A stretch of DNA of 52,671 nucleotides from an uncultured Oscillospiraceae bacterium (GCA_910588455.1 CAJUPG010000005.1:1-52671); one strand, 5' to 3'. Positions 24,701-33,463 are shown, counted from the first letter of the stretch. Numbers and translations are program-made. The notes: generated by a model not told the origin, from the letters alone.

Positions 24701-24755
24701 TGCAGGGGCGGTATCCTCCAGACAAAAACGGGGGCGGCCTGTGGCCGCCCCTGCA
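24701..24755. repeat. 55 bp palindromic element with 11 bp terminal inverted repeats
   Basis: The element is bounded by TGCAGGGGCGG (24701-24711) and its exact reverse complement CCGCCCCTGCA (24745-24755). An inner hairpin GGGGCGGCC-TGT-GGCCGCCCC shares the right end. A related 27 bp palindrome occurs at 30354-30380. It looks like a small non-coding mobile or dispersed repeat that also supplies a terminator for the ferritin gene. Confidence 0.6.
24722..24751 (-). terminator. Terminator after the ferritin gene
   Basis: On the minus strand GGGGCGGCC-ACA-GGCCGCCCC is followed by CGTTTTTG, 10 nt after the ferritin stop codon. The hairpin is part of the 55 bp repeat. Confidence 0.8.
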
Positions 24756-24761
24756 TTTACA

Positions 24762-25274
24762 TTACAGCACCAGGGAGGGAGCGGAATATGTACGTCCGGC
24801 CATCTCGCTGTTGAGCATATACAGGCTCTTGGCGTCGTCCCCAAACAGCTTCATCTTCTTCACCATGTCCTCGGCGTTCTTCTCCTCCTCGCCCTGCTCC
24901 TTCACGAACCAATCCAAAAACTGCATGGTCCGGAAGTCCTTGGCGCTGTGGGCGGCTTCGTACAGGTCGTGAATGAGGCTGGTCACATACCGCTCGTGCT
25001 CCAGGCCAAGCTCCAGCACCTGGAGCCGGCCAGTCAGCTCCTTGTCTGGCTTGGCGATGGCCTCCAACGTGGCCTTGCCGCCGTTGTTCTGCAAATACTG
25101 GAGCATCAGCATGGCGTGGTCCCGCTCCTCCTGGGCCTGAATCTTGTACCAGTTGGCAAAGCCGTCCAAGCCCTCCTCGTCGTAGTAAATGGAGAAGTCC
25201 AGGTACAGATAAGCGGAATAAAACTCCTTGTTCACCTGCTGGTTCAGCAGCTGCGCAACTTTTGTCTCTAACAT
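24762..25274 (-). CDS. Ferritin (non-heme, FtnA type)
   Basis: Ferritin stores iron in a 24-subunit shell and oxidises Fe(II) at a diiron site. The 170-residue four-helix protein has the ferroxidase ligands in NKEFYSAYLYLD (Glu), QAQEERDHAMLM (Glu and His) and a later Glu in LELGLEHERYVTSLI, with Gln in VKEQGEEEKNAEDM. I use the start MLETKVAQLL, 7 nt after GGAGGG; five extra residues upstream lack support. The gene follows ruvA by 19 nt and is ended by a strong terminator. Confidence 0.96.
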   Translation of the reverse strand: MLETKVAQLLNQQVNKEFYSAYLYLDFSIYYDEEGLDGFANWYKIQAQEERDHAMLMLQYLQNNGGKATLEAIAKPDKELTGRLQVLELGLEHERYVTSLIHDLYEAAHSAKDFRTMQFLDWFVKEQGEEEKNAEDMVKKMKLFGDDAKSLYMLNSEMAGRTYSAPSLVL

Positions 25275-25293
25275 GACGTATCCCTCCAAGATT

Positions 25294-25902
25294 TTAGTTT
25301 TTCATCATTTTTTTCAGCGCAAGCTTGATGATATCCTCCAAGGTGCGGCTGTCCAGGTCCACACCCTTCAAGGCCAGATTGATCTCCCCCTGGGAGTAGC
25401 CCAGCACCGCCAGGGCCGCGGAGGCCTCCGACAGCTTGTTTTCCGGAATAATGGTCACCCCGGAGCCGCCATAGCTCTCCATGCCGCCGCCGGCGGCCTG
25501 GCCCTTCGCCAGTTTGTCCTTCAGTTCCAGGATAATCCGCTGGGCAATTTTCTTGCCCACTCCCTGGGCGGCGGTCAAAGCTCGCTCGTCCCCGGTAATG
25601 ATGGACAGAGCCAGATTGGCCGGTGTGCTGGAAGACAAAATCGACAGCGCCGCCTTGGGACCCACGCCGGACACGGAGATCAGCTGCTGAAACAGGTTGC
25701 GCTCCTCCGTGCTGGCGAAGCCGTACAGCTCCATAGCGTCCTCCCGGACATTCAGGAAGGTGAAAACCTTGCCCTTCTCCCCTTTTTTCAGGGCGGACAG
25801 GGTGTAATTGGTGGTTCGGCAGGCGTAGCCCACCCCGCCGCAGTCGATCACGGCCAAATAGGGCTCAATATGGGCCACCGTGCCGCTCAGATAGTAAAAC
25901 AT
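25294..25902 (-). CDS. ruvA: Holliday junction branch migration protein RuvA
   Basis: RuvA tetramers hold the Holliday junction square for RuvB-driven branch migration. The 202-residue protein has the OB-fold N-terminus (MFYYLSGTVAHIEPYLAVIDCGGVGY), two helix-hairpin-helix regions (LISVSGVGPKAALSIL and LTAAQGVGKKIAQRIILELKDKL), a flexible linker and a C-terminal RuvB-binding domain. It follows ruvC by 13 nt. ruvB, usually the next gene, is absent from the window; ferritin takes its place. Confidence 0.97.
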   Translation of the reverse strand: MFYYLSGTVAHIEPYLAVIDCGGVGYACRTTNYTLSALKKGEKGKVFTFLNVREDAMELYGFASTEERNLFQQLISVSGVGPKAALSILSSSTPANLALSIITGDERALTAAQGVGKKIAQRIILELKDKLAKGQAAGGGMESYGGSGVTIIPENKLSEASAALAVLGYSQGEINLALKGVDLDSRTLEDIIKLALKKMMKN

Positions 25903-25915
25903 AAACAAAACCCCT

Positions 25916-26437
25916 CTATCTCGTCTGGTAGTGGCTGGGATCAAAGACCCGCTCCGTATTCAGCAGGCTGGTGGCCGCCCGGCTGTGGCAGATGGCGATG
26001 GCCAGGGCGTCCGCCGCGTCATCCGGCCGGGGCAGGCGCTTCATCTTCAAAAGCCGCTGGGTCATTTTCATCACCTGGAGCTTCTGCGCCCCGCCGTAGC
26101 CCGCCACCGCCTGCTTCACCTGCATGGGGGTGTACTCAAAAATGGGCAGGCCCAGCCTCTGGGCGGACAGCAGGATCACCCCCCGCCCGTGGGCCACAGC
26201 GATGCCGGTGGTAATATTTTTGGTAAAAAAGAGCTCCTCCACCGCCATTTCGTCCGGCTGAAACTGCCGGATCAGCGCGTCCATATCCTCGGAAATTTGC
26301 AGCAGCCGGTCCGCCAGGGGCAGGCCCGCCGGGGTGGTAATAACGCCGTACTGCACCAGGATGTTTTGGCCCCGCTGGGCCTGAATCACCCCGAACCCGA
26401 TGGTGGCGATCCCCGGGTCAATGCCCAAGATGGTCAT
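25916..26437 (-). CDS. ruvC: Crossover junction endodeoxyribonuclease RuvC
   Basis: RuvC cuts Holliday junctions symmetrically. The 173-residue protein has the catalytic acids in GIDPGIATIGFGV (Asp7), AVEELFF (Glu) and RPDDAADALAIAICH (two Asp). It overlaps the fmt stop by 4 nt and is followed by ruvA. The C-terminus extends by some 20 residues beyond the last motif, within the normal range. Confidence 0.97.
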   Translation of the reverse strand: MTILGIDPGIATIGFGVIQAQRGQNILVQYGVITTPAGLPLADRLLQISEDMDALIRQFQPDEMAVEELFFTKNITTGIAVAHGRGVILLSAQRLGLPIFEYTPMQVKQAVAGYGGAQKLQVMKMTQRLLKMKRLPRPDDAADALAIAICHSRAATSLLNTERVFDPSHYQTR

Positions 26438-27354
26438 GACAGCTGAATGGGGTGTCCCCGCAGATAATCGGCGGCGGCCATCCGGCGGCTCCCCGGGGCC
26501 TGGAGCTCTGTCAAGTATAACACCTTGCCATCTCCACAGGCGACAGCGATTCCAGACTTGCCCGCCTCCAAAATGGTTCCGGGCGCCTCGCTTGTCTCCC
26601 CGCCCATTTCGGACGCAAACACTTTGATGGTCTTCCCCGGCAGAAGGCTGGTGGACGCGGCGGGCCAGGGAATCAGCGCCCGGATCTGGTTGTGAATCTC
26701 CCAGGCGCTCTTGTTCCAGTCGATGGGCGACAACTCCCGGGACAGCATAGGCGCATAGCTCACCTGAGCCGGGTCCTGGGGGACGCGGGGCGCGGTCCCG
26801 GCCTCCAGGGCGTTGATGGCTTTTATCAGCAGCACGCCGCCGATTTCCGCCAGGCGGCTGTAAAGTGTTTCCACTGTCTCGTCCTTAGCAATGCTGGTTT
26901 TTTCCTGCATAATAATGTCGCCCGCGTCCAGCTCGGAGGCCATGTGCATAATCGTTACCCCGGTCTCCTCTTCCCCGTTGAGCATGGCCCAGTGAATGGG
27001 GGCCGCCCCCCGGTATTTTGGTAGCAGGGAGGAATGGACATTGATGCAGCCCAGCCTGGGGAAGTCCAAAATCCCGTCTGGCAGAATGCGCCCATAGGCG
27101 GCCACCACAATCAGCTCCGGGTCCAGCTTCCGGATGGTCTCCAGGGCCGTCCCGTCCCGGAGTTTCTCCGGTTGAAAGACGGGAATATTCAGCGCCTGGG
27201 CCTTCTGCTTCACCGGCGGGGCCACCAGCTTCATGCCCCGGTTTTTGGGCTTGTCGGGCTGGGTGAACACGCCGCAGACCTCATAGCCCGCTTGGACCAA
27301 GGCTTCCAGGGAGGGGACGGCAAAATCGGGGGTGCCCATGAACAGCACTCTCAT
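26434..27354 (-). CDS. fmt: Methionyl-tRNA formyltransferase
   Basis: Fmt formylates initiator Met-tRNA with 10-formyl-THF. The 306-residue protein opens with RVLFMGTPDFAVPSLEAL, has the catalytic trio in CINVHSSLLPKYRGAAPI (Asn, His) and SELDAGDI (Asp), and a C-terminal OB-type domain. It overlaps def by 4 nt, the classic def-fmt pairing in which Def later removes the formyl group, and overlaps ruvC by 4 nt. Confidence 0.97.
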   Translation of the reverse strand: MRVLFMGTPDFAVPSLEALVQAGYEVCGVFTQPDKPKNRGMKLVAPPVKQKAQALNIPVFQPEKLRDGTALETIRKLDPELIVVAAYGRILPDGILDFPRLGCINVHSSLLPKYRGAAPIHWAMLNGEEETGVTIMHMASELDAGDIIMQEKTSIAKDETVETLYSRLAEIGGVLLIKAINALEAGTAPRVPQDPAQVSYAPMLSRELSPIDWNKSAWEIHNQIRALIPWPAASTSLLPGKTIKVFASEMGGETSEAPGTILEAGKSGIAVACGDGKVLYLTELQAPGSRRMAAADYLRGHPIQLS

Positions 27355-27845
27355 GCCTCACCCTCCTCCTCCAGCAGTTCGTCCAGTTCTTCAGTGGTCA
27401 GCAGACGGTCACACAGCTGGGTGTACAGCTGTCCATCCAAATGGGCCAGCTCGTGGCAGAAGCACCGGGCGGTCATCTCCGACCCCTCCCGCTCGAAGTA
27501 GCTGCCGTGCCGGTCCTGGGCCCGGACCTTGACCCACATGGGCCGCTTTACCTGGCCCCACAGGCCGGGGACGGACAGACAGCCCTCAAAGCCGTCCTGC
27601 TCCCCCTCCTGGGCCACAATCTCCGGGTTGACCAGCTCCACCATCTCGTCCTCCCCAATGACCACCAGCACCACCCGGCGCAGAATGCCCACCTGGGGAG
27701 CGGCCAGACCCGCCCCGTTGGCGTTGGTCAGGGTCTCCCGCATATCGTCCAGCAGGTCCCACAGCTTTTGGTCAAACTGAGTGACCGGGTGGCATTTTTT
27801 CGTCAGGGCGGGATCTCCGTCCGTCAAAATGGTTCGCAGTGCCAT
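27351..27845 (-). CDS. def: Peptide deformylase
   Basis: Def removes the N-formyl group from new proteins using a metal ion. The 164-residue protein has motif I GAGLAAPQVG, motif II EGCLSVPG with the metal Cys, and motif III CHELAHLDG with the HExxH metal ligands. It overlaps fmt by 4 nt and follows priA by 21 nt. Confidence 0.97.
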   Translation of the reverse strand: MALRTILTDGDPALTKKCHPVTQFDQKLWDLLDDMRETLTNANGAGLAAPQVGILRRVVLVVIGEDEMVELVNPEIVAQEGEQDGFEGCLSVPGLWGQVKRPMWVKVRAQDRHGSYFEREGSEMTARCFCHELAHLDGQLYTQLCDRLLTTEELDELLEEEGEA

Positions 27846-27866
27846 GTTCGCATTCTCCTCTTTTCT

Positions 27867-30326
27867 TTAATCCAGCGGGTTTAGATCGGCAAATACCGAA
27901 ATTCCCCGGTTTTCCTTGTTTTGCTGCGCCTGCCGCAGCAGGTGGGCCACCAGCTCCCGCAGGGGGCGGCTGTTCCGGCACAAAACGGTAATACAGTACC
28001 GATACCGCTCGTTGACCTTCGCCACCGCCGCAGGAGCCGGTCCCAGCAGCTGCCACTCCCCGCCCAGCCGGCGAAGCCCCTCCTCCAAAGCCTGCCGGAC
28101 TCCGGTACAGCACCGGAGCACCGCGCCCTCACCCCCGCCGGAGGCGGTCAGGCGCACCACGTCTCGAAAGGGGGAAAAGCCCCGCAGGGCCCGCAGTTCA
28201 ATTTCCTGGGCATAAAAGCTGTCGTAATCCTGGGCGGCGGCAAAGCGGATCACCTCATGGCCCGGGGTGTAGGTTTGAATCAGGGCCCGCCCCTGGAGGT
28301 CGCCCCGGCCCGCCCGGCCCGCCACCTGGGTTATGAGAGAAAAGGTTCGCTCCCCCGCCCGGAAATTGTCCACATACAGGGCCAAATCCGCATCCACTAC
28401 CCCGACCAGGGTCACGGAGGGAAAATCCAGCCCCTTGGCCACCATCTGGGTCCCCACCAGAATTGGGATGTTCTCCCGGCGGAATTTGTCCAGCAGCTCC
28501 TGGTGGGGGTGGGCGGCGGAGACGGTGTCCGTGTCCATCCGCAGAATCTCCCGGCCCGGAAAAAGCTCCTCCAGCTCCTCCTGGAGCCGCTGGGTGCCCA
28601 CGCCGATGAAATTCAGCCCCCCGCCGCAGGCGGGGCAGGCATGGGGCAGCGCCCGGGAGTAGCCGCAGTAGTGGCACATGAGCCGGCCATTGGCCGAGTG
28701 GTAGGTCAGCTTCACGCTGCACCGGGGACACTCGGGCACTTCGCCGCACTCCCCGCAGGACACCATCCGGCTGTTTCCCCGGCGGTTCAGGAACAAGATG
28801 GTCTGTTCCCCACGCTCCAGGTTAGTCTGAATCTCTTCCCGGAGGCGGGCGCTGATACAGCCCCCGTTTCCGGCGCGCAGCTCCTCCTTTAGATCCACCA
28901 GCTCCACCTTGGGCAGAGCCTTCTGGTTGTACCGGCTTGCCAGCCGAACCAGGTGATACCGCCCCTGCGCAGCGGCGTACATACTCTCCACCGACGGGGT
29001 GGCCGAGCCCAGCAGCAGCAGGGCCCCGTGCTGAACGCAGCGGTATTTGGCTACGTCCCGGGCGTGGTAGCGGGGGGTGTTTTCGGATTTGTAGCTGCTC
29101 TCGTGCTCCTCGTCCAAAATGAGAAGGCCCAATTTGTCCAGAGGGGCGAACACCGCAGAGCGGGTGCCAATCACCAGCCGCGCCTCTCCCCGCTGGGCCC
29201 GTTTCCACTCGTCGCACCGTTCCCCCGCCCGCAGAGAGCTATGGAGAATGGCCACGGAGCGGCCGAAATGGGCCACAAAAAAACGCATCAGCTGGGGGGT
29301 CAGGGCGATTTCCGGCACCAGAACCATAGCCGTTTTCCCCCGCCTCAACGTCTCCTGTATGAGACGCAGGTACACCTGGGTCTTGCCGCTGCCCGTCACG
29401 CCGTATAAGAGGGCCGCCGCGGCCTCTCCCCTTTGGCACAGGGCGTCCAGCGCCTCAAAGGCCCGCTGCTGCTCCTCATTGAGCTCCACCGGCCTCGCCG
29501 GGGGCACATCGTCCAGGGATACCCGCCTGAAAACCTCCCGGCGTTCCAGGGTTAAAATACCGCTGCGCTCCAGGGAGCGCAGAGTGGCCGCAGAGGCCCC
29601 GGTAAAGTAGCACAGCTCCTTGGTGGAGGCCTGGCCCACCACGCATAAAAGCTCCGTCACGCTGTACCGCAGAGGGGCGCTCCGGCGGCGGGGGGTCACC
29701 AGGGCCATAGCCTCCTCCGCCGGCATGGCCAGGGTGGCGATGCGCTCGGTTTTGTCCCCCACGGAGCGCTGGGCACTGGTCTCCAGCTGGACGATTCCCT
29801 GCTGGGACAGCTGGCGGATGGCCGGGTTGGGGTCTTTGGGGCCAAAGGCGGTACGGATTTGCTCCAGATCCGCTTCTCCGCCCCAGGCATACAGAATTTC
29901 CACCAGTTTTTGGGCGTTTGGAGAGCTCCCGGCCGCCTCATAGGCCATCTCCCGGTCCACGCCGGCCTGTATGGCCACGGTGTTGCGCAGGGCAAAATAC
30001 AGCCCCGCCGGCAGCATAGCCTTCACCGCGTCGTAAACGGTGCAGAAATAGTGCTCCCGCATCCAAAGGGCCAGCTTCACGCCCTTTTCGTTCAGCACCG
30101 GCCCCTCGTCCAAGGCGGCCAAAATCTCCTTTTTCGCCGCCGGGTTCTCCCCCGGAGCCAGGGCGAGCACCATTCCCTCCGCCCCCCGGTTTCCGGAGCC
30201 GAATGGAACCAGTACCCGCATTCCTGGCTGCAAACGGTTTTCCAGCAGAGCGGGAACCCGGTAGTCGTAGGGCTTGTCGATGGCGTAAACCGCCTTGGAC
30301 ACGGCTATTTTGGCGGAAAACCCCAT
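27867..30326 (-). CDS. priA: Primosomal protein PriA, replication restart helicase
   Basis: PriA reloads the replisome at stalled forks. The 819-residue protein has an N-terminal 3'-DNA-binding domain, a Walker A motif YGVTGSGKTQVYL, a DEAH-type box LILDEEHESSYKS and the zinc-binding insertion with CGECGEVPECPRC and CHYCGYSRALPHACPACGG. Helicase motifs V and VI follow (VGTQMVAKGLDFP and QVAGRAGRGD). The start MGFSAKIAVSKAVY follows AGGAGGTG; seven extra upstream residues are unsupported. It lies between rpoZ and def; coaBC, a common neighbour, is absent. Confidence 0.97.
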   Translation of the reverse strand: MGFSAKIAVSKAVYAIDKPYDYRVPALLENRLQPGMRVLVPFGSGNRGAEGMVLALAPGENPAAKKEILAALDEGPVLNEKGVKLALWMREHYFCTVYDAVKAMLPAGLYFALRNTVAIQAGVDREMAYEAAGSSPNAQKLVEILYAWGGEADLEQIRTAFGPKDPNPAIRQLSQQGIVQLETSAQRSVGDKTERIATLAMPAEEAMALVTPRRRSAPLRYSVTELLCVVGQASTKELCYFTGASAATLRSLERSGILTLERREVFRRVSLDDVPPARPVELNEEQQRAFEALDALCQRGEAAAALLYGVTGSGKTQVYLRLIQETLRRGKTAMVLVPEIALTPQLMRFFVAHFGRSVAILHSSLRAGERCDEWKRAQRGEARLVIGTRSAVFAPLDKLGLLILDEEHESSYKSENTPRYHARDVAKYRCVQHGALLLLGSATPSVESMYAAAQGRYHLVRLASRYNQKALPKVELVDLKEELRAGNGGCISARLREEIQTNLERGEQTILFLNRRGNSRMVSCGECGEVPECPRCSVKLTYHSANGRLMCHYCGYSRALPHACPACGGGLNFIGVGTQRLQEELEELFPGREILRMDTDTVSAAHPHQELLDKFRRENIPILVGTQMVAKGLDFPSVTLVGVVDADLALYVDNFRAGERTFSLITQVAGRAGRGDLQGRALIQTYTPGHEVIRFAAAQDYDSFYAQEIELRALRGFSPFRDVVRLTASGGGEGAVLRCCTGVRQALEEGLRRLGGEWQLLGPAPAAVAKVNERYRYCITVLCRNSRPLRELVAHLLRQAQQNKENRGISVFADLNPLD

Positions 30327-30353
30327 CGAAACACCTCCTGTTTCCACACATAT

Positions 30354-30380
30354 GTAGGGGCGGCCCGTGGCCGCCCCTGC
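30354..30380. repeat. GC-rich palindrome between rpoZ and priA
   Basis: GTAGGGGCGGCC-CGT-GGCCGCCCCTGC forms a 12 bp stem (one G-T pair) in the 64 bp gap. Its core GGGGCGGCC/GGCCGCCCC is identical to that of the element at 24701-24755. No T-run follows on either strand, so it is more likely a dispersed repeat than a terminator. Confidence 0.6.
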
Positions 30381-30390
30381 GTCAAGGCAA

Positions 30391-30594
30391 TCAGGCTTCT
30401 TCCTGTAAAATCTCGTCCAGCTTACCAGCGGCTACCTCCCGGATGGCGATGCTCACCGGCTTGTCGTCCAAAGGCTCTCCGGCGCTCTCCGCCTCACTGG
30501 AAATCTGGCGGGCCCGGCAGGCCACCACGTTGACCAGCTCATACCGGCTGGGGACTTTATGCAGCAGCTGCTTCATAGGGGGTTCCAGCATCAT
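30391..30594 (-). CDS. rpoZ: DNA-directed RNA polymerase omega subunit
   Basis: Omega helps fold and stabilise the beta' subunit. The 67-residue protein has the family pattern SRYELVNVVACRARQIS and the KPVSIAIREVAAGKL block. The start overlaps the gmk stop by 4 nt, the gmk-rpoZ order being typical of Firmicutes. MMLE or MLEP could be the first residue; the difference is one codon. Confidence 0.93.
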   Translation of the reverse strand: MMLEPPMKQLLHKVPSRYELVNVVACRARQISSEAESAGEPLDDKPVSIAIREVAAGKLDEILQEEA

Positions 30595-31208
30595 AATGAA
30601 AACACTCCTTTATAAATTTTCTCCCGATTCTCCACCCGGCACTCCGCCGCAGTAAGAATGGCTTCAATCTCCGACACAGCGTTGGACACCTTGTCGTTAA
30701 TCACCAGATAATTATAGTTTACAATCTCCTGGGCCTCAACCCGGGCCTTCTCCAGCCGCCCGGCGATGACCTCTTCGCTGTCCGTGTTCCGGTTGTGCAG
30801 CCGGCGGGACAACTCCTCAAAGGAGGGCGGGATAATGAAGATAAACAGCGCGTCCGGACACCGCTGGCGGACCTTAGCCGCCCCCTGTACTTCAATGTCC
30901 AGCAGCACGTCAGTTCCTTCCGCCAGCTGATCCCGAATGACCTTCAGAGAAGTACCGTAGTAGTTATGCACATATTCCGCGTACTCCAGCAGTTCTCCAT
31001 CGGCAATCATGCGCTCAAATTCCGCCCGGTCCACAAAATTGTAGTTGACCCCGTCCTGCTCCCCTACCCGGGGACTGCGGGTGGTGTAGGACACGGAAAA
31101 ATAAATGTTTTTCCGCTGGCCCAGCAGCTCGGCAATCACCGTGCTCTTACCCACGCCGGAGGGCCCGGAAAGGACGATCAGCTGTCCCTTTTCTTTCTTT
31201 TTTATCAT
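30591..31208 (-). CDS. gmk: Guanylate kinase
   Basis: Gmk converts GMP to GDP with ATP. The 205-residue protein has LIVLSGPSGVGKSTV (P-loop), SYTTRSPRVGEQDGVNYNFV for GMP binding, and VLLDIEVQGAAKVRQ. It overlaps remA by 4 nt upstream and rpoZ by 4 nt downstream, so remA-gmk-rpoZ form a tight translationally coupled unit. Confidence 0.97.
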   Translation of the reverse strand: MIKKKEKGQLIVLSGPSGVGKSTVIAELLGQRKNIYFSVSYTTRSPRVGEQDGVNYNFVDRAEFERMIADGELLEYAEYVHNYYGTSLKVIRDQLAEGTDVLLDIEVQGAAKVRQRCPDALFIFIIPPSFEELSRRLHNRNTDSEEVIAGRLEKARVEAQEIVNYNYLVINDKVSNAVSEIEAILTAAECRVENREKIYKGVFSL

Positions 31209-31453
31209 TCCAACGCCTCCTCTCCCGTTAAGCGGCCCAGAATTGTCTCCGCCGGCAGGGCGGATAGAACCAGATGGTCGTTATCCAGCACCAGAACGGA
31301 CTGGGTGCGCCGTCCGTAGGAGGCGTCGATCAGCCCGCCCCGCTCCCGGCACTCCTGCACCAGACGCTTGATGGGGGCAGAGTCCGGACTGACCACCGCC
31401 AAGAGCCGCTGCGCCGAGACCAGGTTCCCAAATCCGATGTTGATAAACTCCAT
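31205..31453 (-). CDS. remA: RemA family DNA-binding regulator (DUF370)
   Basis: In Bacillus RemA is an octameric DNA-binding protein that activates matrix and osmoprotection genes. The 82-residue protein shows the family core FINIGFGNLVSAQRLLAVVSPDSAPIKRL and DASYGRRTQSVLVLDNDHLVLS. It overlaps gmk by 4 nt and follows yicC, the conserved yicC-remA-gmk-rpoZ order. Its targets in this organism are unknown. Confidence 0.93.
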   Translation of the reverse strand: MEFINIGFGNLVSAQRLLAVVSPDSAPIKRLVQECRERGGLIDASYGRRTQSVLVLDNDHLVLSALPAETILGRLTGEEALE

Positions 31454-31475
31454 TGCGCCGCCTCCCTCTCTGATA

Positions 31476-31503
31476 AGTATACCAACTTATTCCACGTTTT
31501 GAA
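31476..31503 (-). promoter_or_regulatory. Possible promoter of remA-gmk-rpoZ
   Basis: The minus strand has TTCAAA, 16 nt and TATACT spanning the end of yicC, about 23 nt before the remA start. It would let the nucleotide and transcription genes be made apart from yicC. Confidence 0.45.
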
Positions 31504-32365
31504 CCTGTTCCCGGATTTTTTCAATCTCCGCCTTGATGTCCACCACATAGCGGGCGATGGTGATATCACTGCACTTGGAGCCGATGGTATTGGCCTCCCG
31601 GTTGAACTCCTGAATCAGAAAATCCAGCTTCCGGCCGATGGCGCCTCCCTGGGCCAGCATCTCCCGCAGCTGGGCAATGTGGCTGGTCAGCCGGACGGTC
31701 TCCTCGTCCACCGCCACCTTGTCCGCGAAAATGGCCGCTTCGGTCAAAATCCGGGCCGGGTCCAGCTGGGCGTTGGCCAGCACCTCCCGCATCCGCTCCT
31801 CCAGCTTGGCCCGGTATTCGGAGACCGTCTCCGGGGAGCGGGCCTTCACCTGCTCCACCAGTGCCTCAATGGCGGCGGCGCGGTTCAGAATATCCGCCTC
31901 CAGACGCGCCCCCTCCCGGGTGCGCATCTGGTCGAAGTCCTCCAGGGCCCTGGCCAGGGTTTCGCCGATTTCTCCGGCGACCTGCTCCGCGTCGTCCTCT
32001 GCCTTCTCCGCCAGCAGTACCTCCGGGAAACGGGACAGCAGAGAGACGGGAATCTCCTTGTCCAGACCGTAAAGGTCCGCCAAGTCCCGCAGGGCGGCGT
32101 AATAGCCGTCCGCCGCCGGACGGTTCACCGACACGGCCAGGGTCTGGCTCCCCGTCCCCTCCAGGTTGATGAACACATCCACCTTTCCCCGGGAGATATT
32201 TTTTTGGACCTGGGCCTTGAAGCCCTCCTCGGCGAAAAGGTACAGCCGGGGCATACGCACGCTGCAGTCCAGATACCGGTTGTTCACCGAGCGCAGCTCC
32301 ACCGTGATGGTCCGACCGTCCAGGGTCCGCTCCGCCCGGCCATAGCCGGTCATGCTCTTGAGCAT
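31487..32365 (-). CDS. YicC/YloC family endoribonuclease
   Basis: YicC family proteins are endoribonucleases. The 292-residue protein opens with the family signature MLKSMTGYGRAE, has SVNNRYLDCSVRMPR, and a C-terminal DUF1732 domain with GGAIGRKLDFLIQEFNREANTIGSKCSD. These two conserved ends are diagnostic. It lies upstream of remA-gmk-rpoZ, as in many Firmicutes, and 12 nt after a membrane protein gene. Confidence 0.93.
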   Translation of the reverse strand: MLKSMTGYGRAERTLDGRTITVELRSVNNRYLDCSVRMPRLYLFAEEGFKAQVQKNISRGKVDVFINLEGTGSQTLAVSVNRPAADGYYAALRDLADLYGLDKEIPVSLLSRFPEVLLAEKAEDDAEQVAGEIGETLARALEDFDQMRTREGARLEADILNRAAAIEALVEQVKARSPETVSEYRAKLEERMREVLANAQLDPARILTEAAIFADKVAVDEETVRLTSHIAQLREMLAQGGAIGRKLDFLIQEFNREANTIGSKCSDITIARYVVDIKAEIEKIREQVQNVE

Positions 32366-32377
32366 AGATTCACATCC

Positions 32378-32866
32378 TTATGTCAATTTATTCAGCCGGA
32401 CCGCCAACTGAGACAGCCCAAAATCATAGGCCAGAAAGACCGCATTGCCCCCAAAATAGACCAGCACCGCCGGAATGTCCGGAAAGAGCAGCAGCTTCAG
32501 CGCCAGGCGGCCTACCGTCAACGCCAAATTGAAGTACAGCAGCTTGCCGCCCCACTCCAGGACGGGCTTGGACAGCCTCTCCAGGCAGCTCTTCACCACC
32601 GGATACAGCCCCAAAAACATACCGTACAAAACCGCCAGCCCCTTGTCCGGCAGCAGAATCAGGGCCAGCACCGTGGACGCGCCCCAGCTCAGAAGCCCCG
32701 CTCTGCGGCCGCCCTCCATCACCGCCGCCATGGAAAATACCCCTGCCGCCGCCGTAAGGCCGATGCGCCCGGAGGGCGCCAGGCAGGCCGTCCAAAGCAG
32801 GGCCAGACTCCCGGCAGCGGTCAGACTGCACAGGGCAGCCCGCCTTGTTTTGGTCGGGCGCTTCAT
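32378..32866 (-). CDS. Predicted polytopic membrane protein
   Basis: A 162-residue protein with about four hydrophobic segments: ALCSLTAAGSLALLWTACL, LTAAAGVFSMAAVM, STVLALILLPDKGLAVLYGMFLGLYPVV, and AVLVYFGGNAVFLAYDFGL. No catalytic motif or family is certain. Its ATG directly abuts the stop of the J-domain gene, so it belongs to a coupled group DUF5685, J-domain protein, membrane protein. Function unknown. Confidence 0.75.
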   Translation of the reverse strand: MKRPTKTRRAALCSLTAAGSLALLWTACLAPSGRIGLTAAAGVFSMAAVMEGGRRAGLLSWGASTVLALILLPDKGLAVLYGMFLGLYPVVKSCLERLSKPVLEWGGKLLYFNLALTVGRLALKLLLFPDIPAVLVYFGGNAVFLAYDFGLSQLAVRLNKLT

Positions 32867-33463
32867 TCAGCACCGCCCCCCGCCGCACAGGCAGTTGAGA
32901 CACATCAGCGTGGTACAGCAATCCAAGGTATCCATCCCGCCGCCGGTGTACCGGTAGGCCGGACCGCTCTGCTGGGTCATAGCCAGGGCCTGCCGGTATT
33001 CCAGGTTGCCCGGGTCCATCCGGCAGGCAATGGAGAAGTTCTGCATTGCCTCATCCAGCCAGTTGCGCTTCAGGGCCACCCCGCCAGTGAGGAAATACCA
33101 CTCCGCATCCCGCTGAGGCACCTCCTGAAGCAGACGCTCCGCCGTAACAATATCCCCCATATTAATCAGGTTGCGCACCTGCTGGTAGGTGGGATTTACG
33201 GAGGAGCTGTACTGCTGCTGATGGCTGTAGCTGCTCTGCTGGTAGCTCTGGCTGGAGCCGGGGCCGGAGGAGGCGGAACGGCCCTTGGTGATGGTGTCGT
33301 AGGCTTCGTTGATCTCCTTCATCTTTTCCTCTGCCAGATCCGCCAGGGGGTTATTCTGGTAATTGTCGGGGTGGTATTTGCGGGCCAGCTCCCGGTAGGC
33401 CTTTTTGACCTCGTCGGGACTGGCGTTGGGGGAAATTCCAAGGATACTGTAAGGGTCTTTCAT
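32867..33463 (-). CDS. J-domain (DnaJ-like) protein
   Basis: A 198-residue co-chaperone-like protein. The N-terminal J domain (residues 1-66) has the HPD tripeptide in ARKYHPDNYQNN, needed to stimulate an Hsp70 ATPase. A Ser/Gln/Tyr-rich linker follows, then a helical, TPR-like segment, and a Cys-rich tail (CCTTLMCLNCLCGGGRC). It is not full-length DnaJ; the zinc-finger and substrate-binding domains are missing. It abuts the DUF5685 gene and the next membrane gene with no gap, suggesting joint action on one membrane-linked or Cys-containing client. Confidence 0.88.
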   Translation of the reverse strand: MKDPYSILGISPNASPDEVKKAYRELARKYHPDNYQNNPLADLAEEKMKEINEAYDTITKGRSASSGPGSSQSYQQSSYSHQQQYSSSVNPTYQQVRNLINMGDIVTAERLLQEVPQRDAEWYFLTGGVALKRNWLDEAMQNFSIACRMDPGNLEYRQALAMTQQSGPAYRYTGGGMDTLDCCTTLMCLNCLCGGGRC

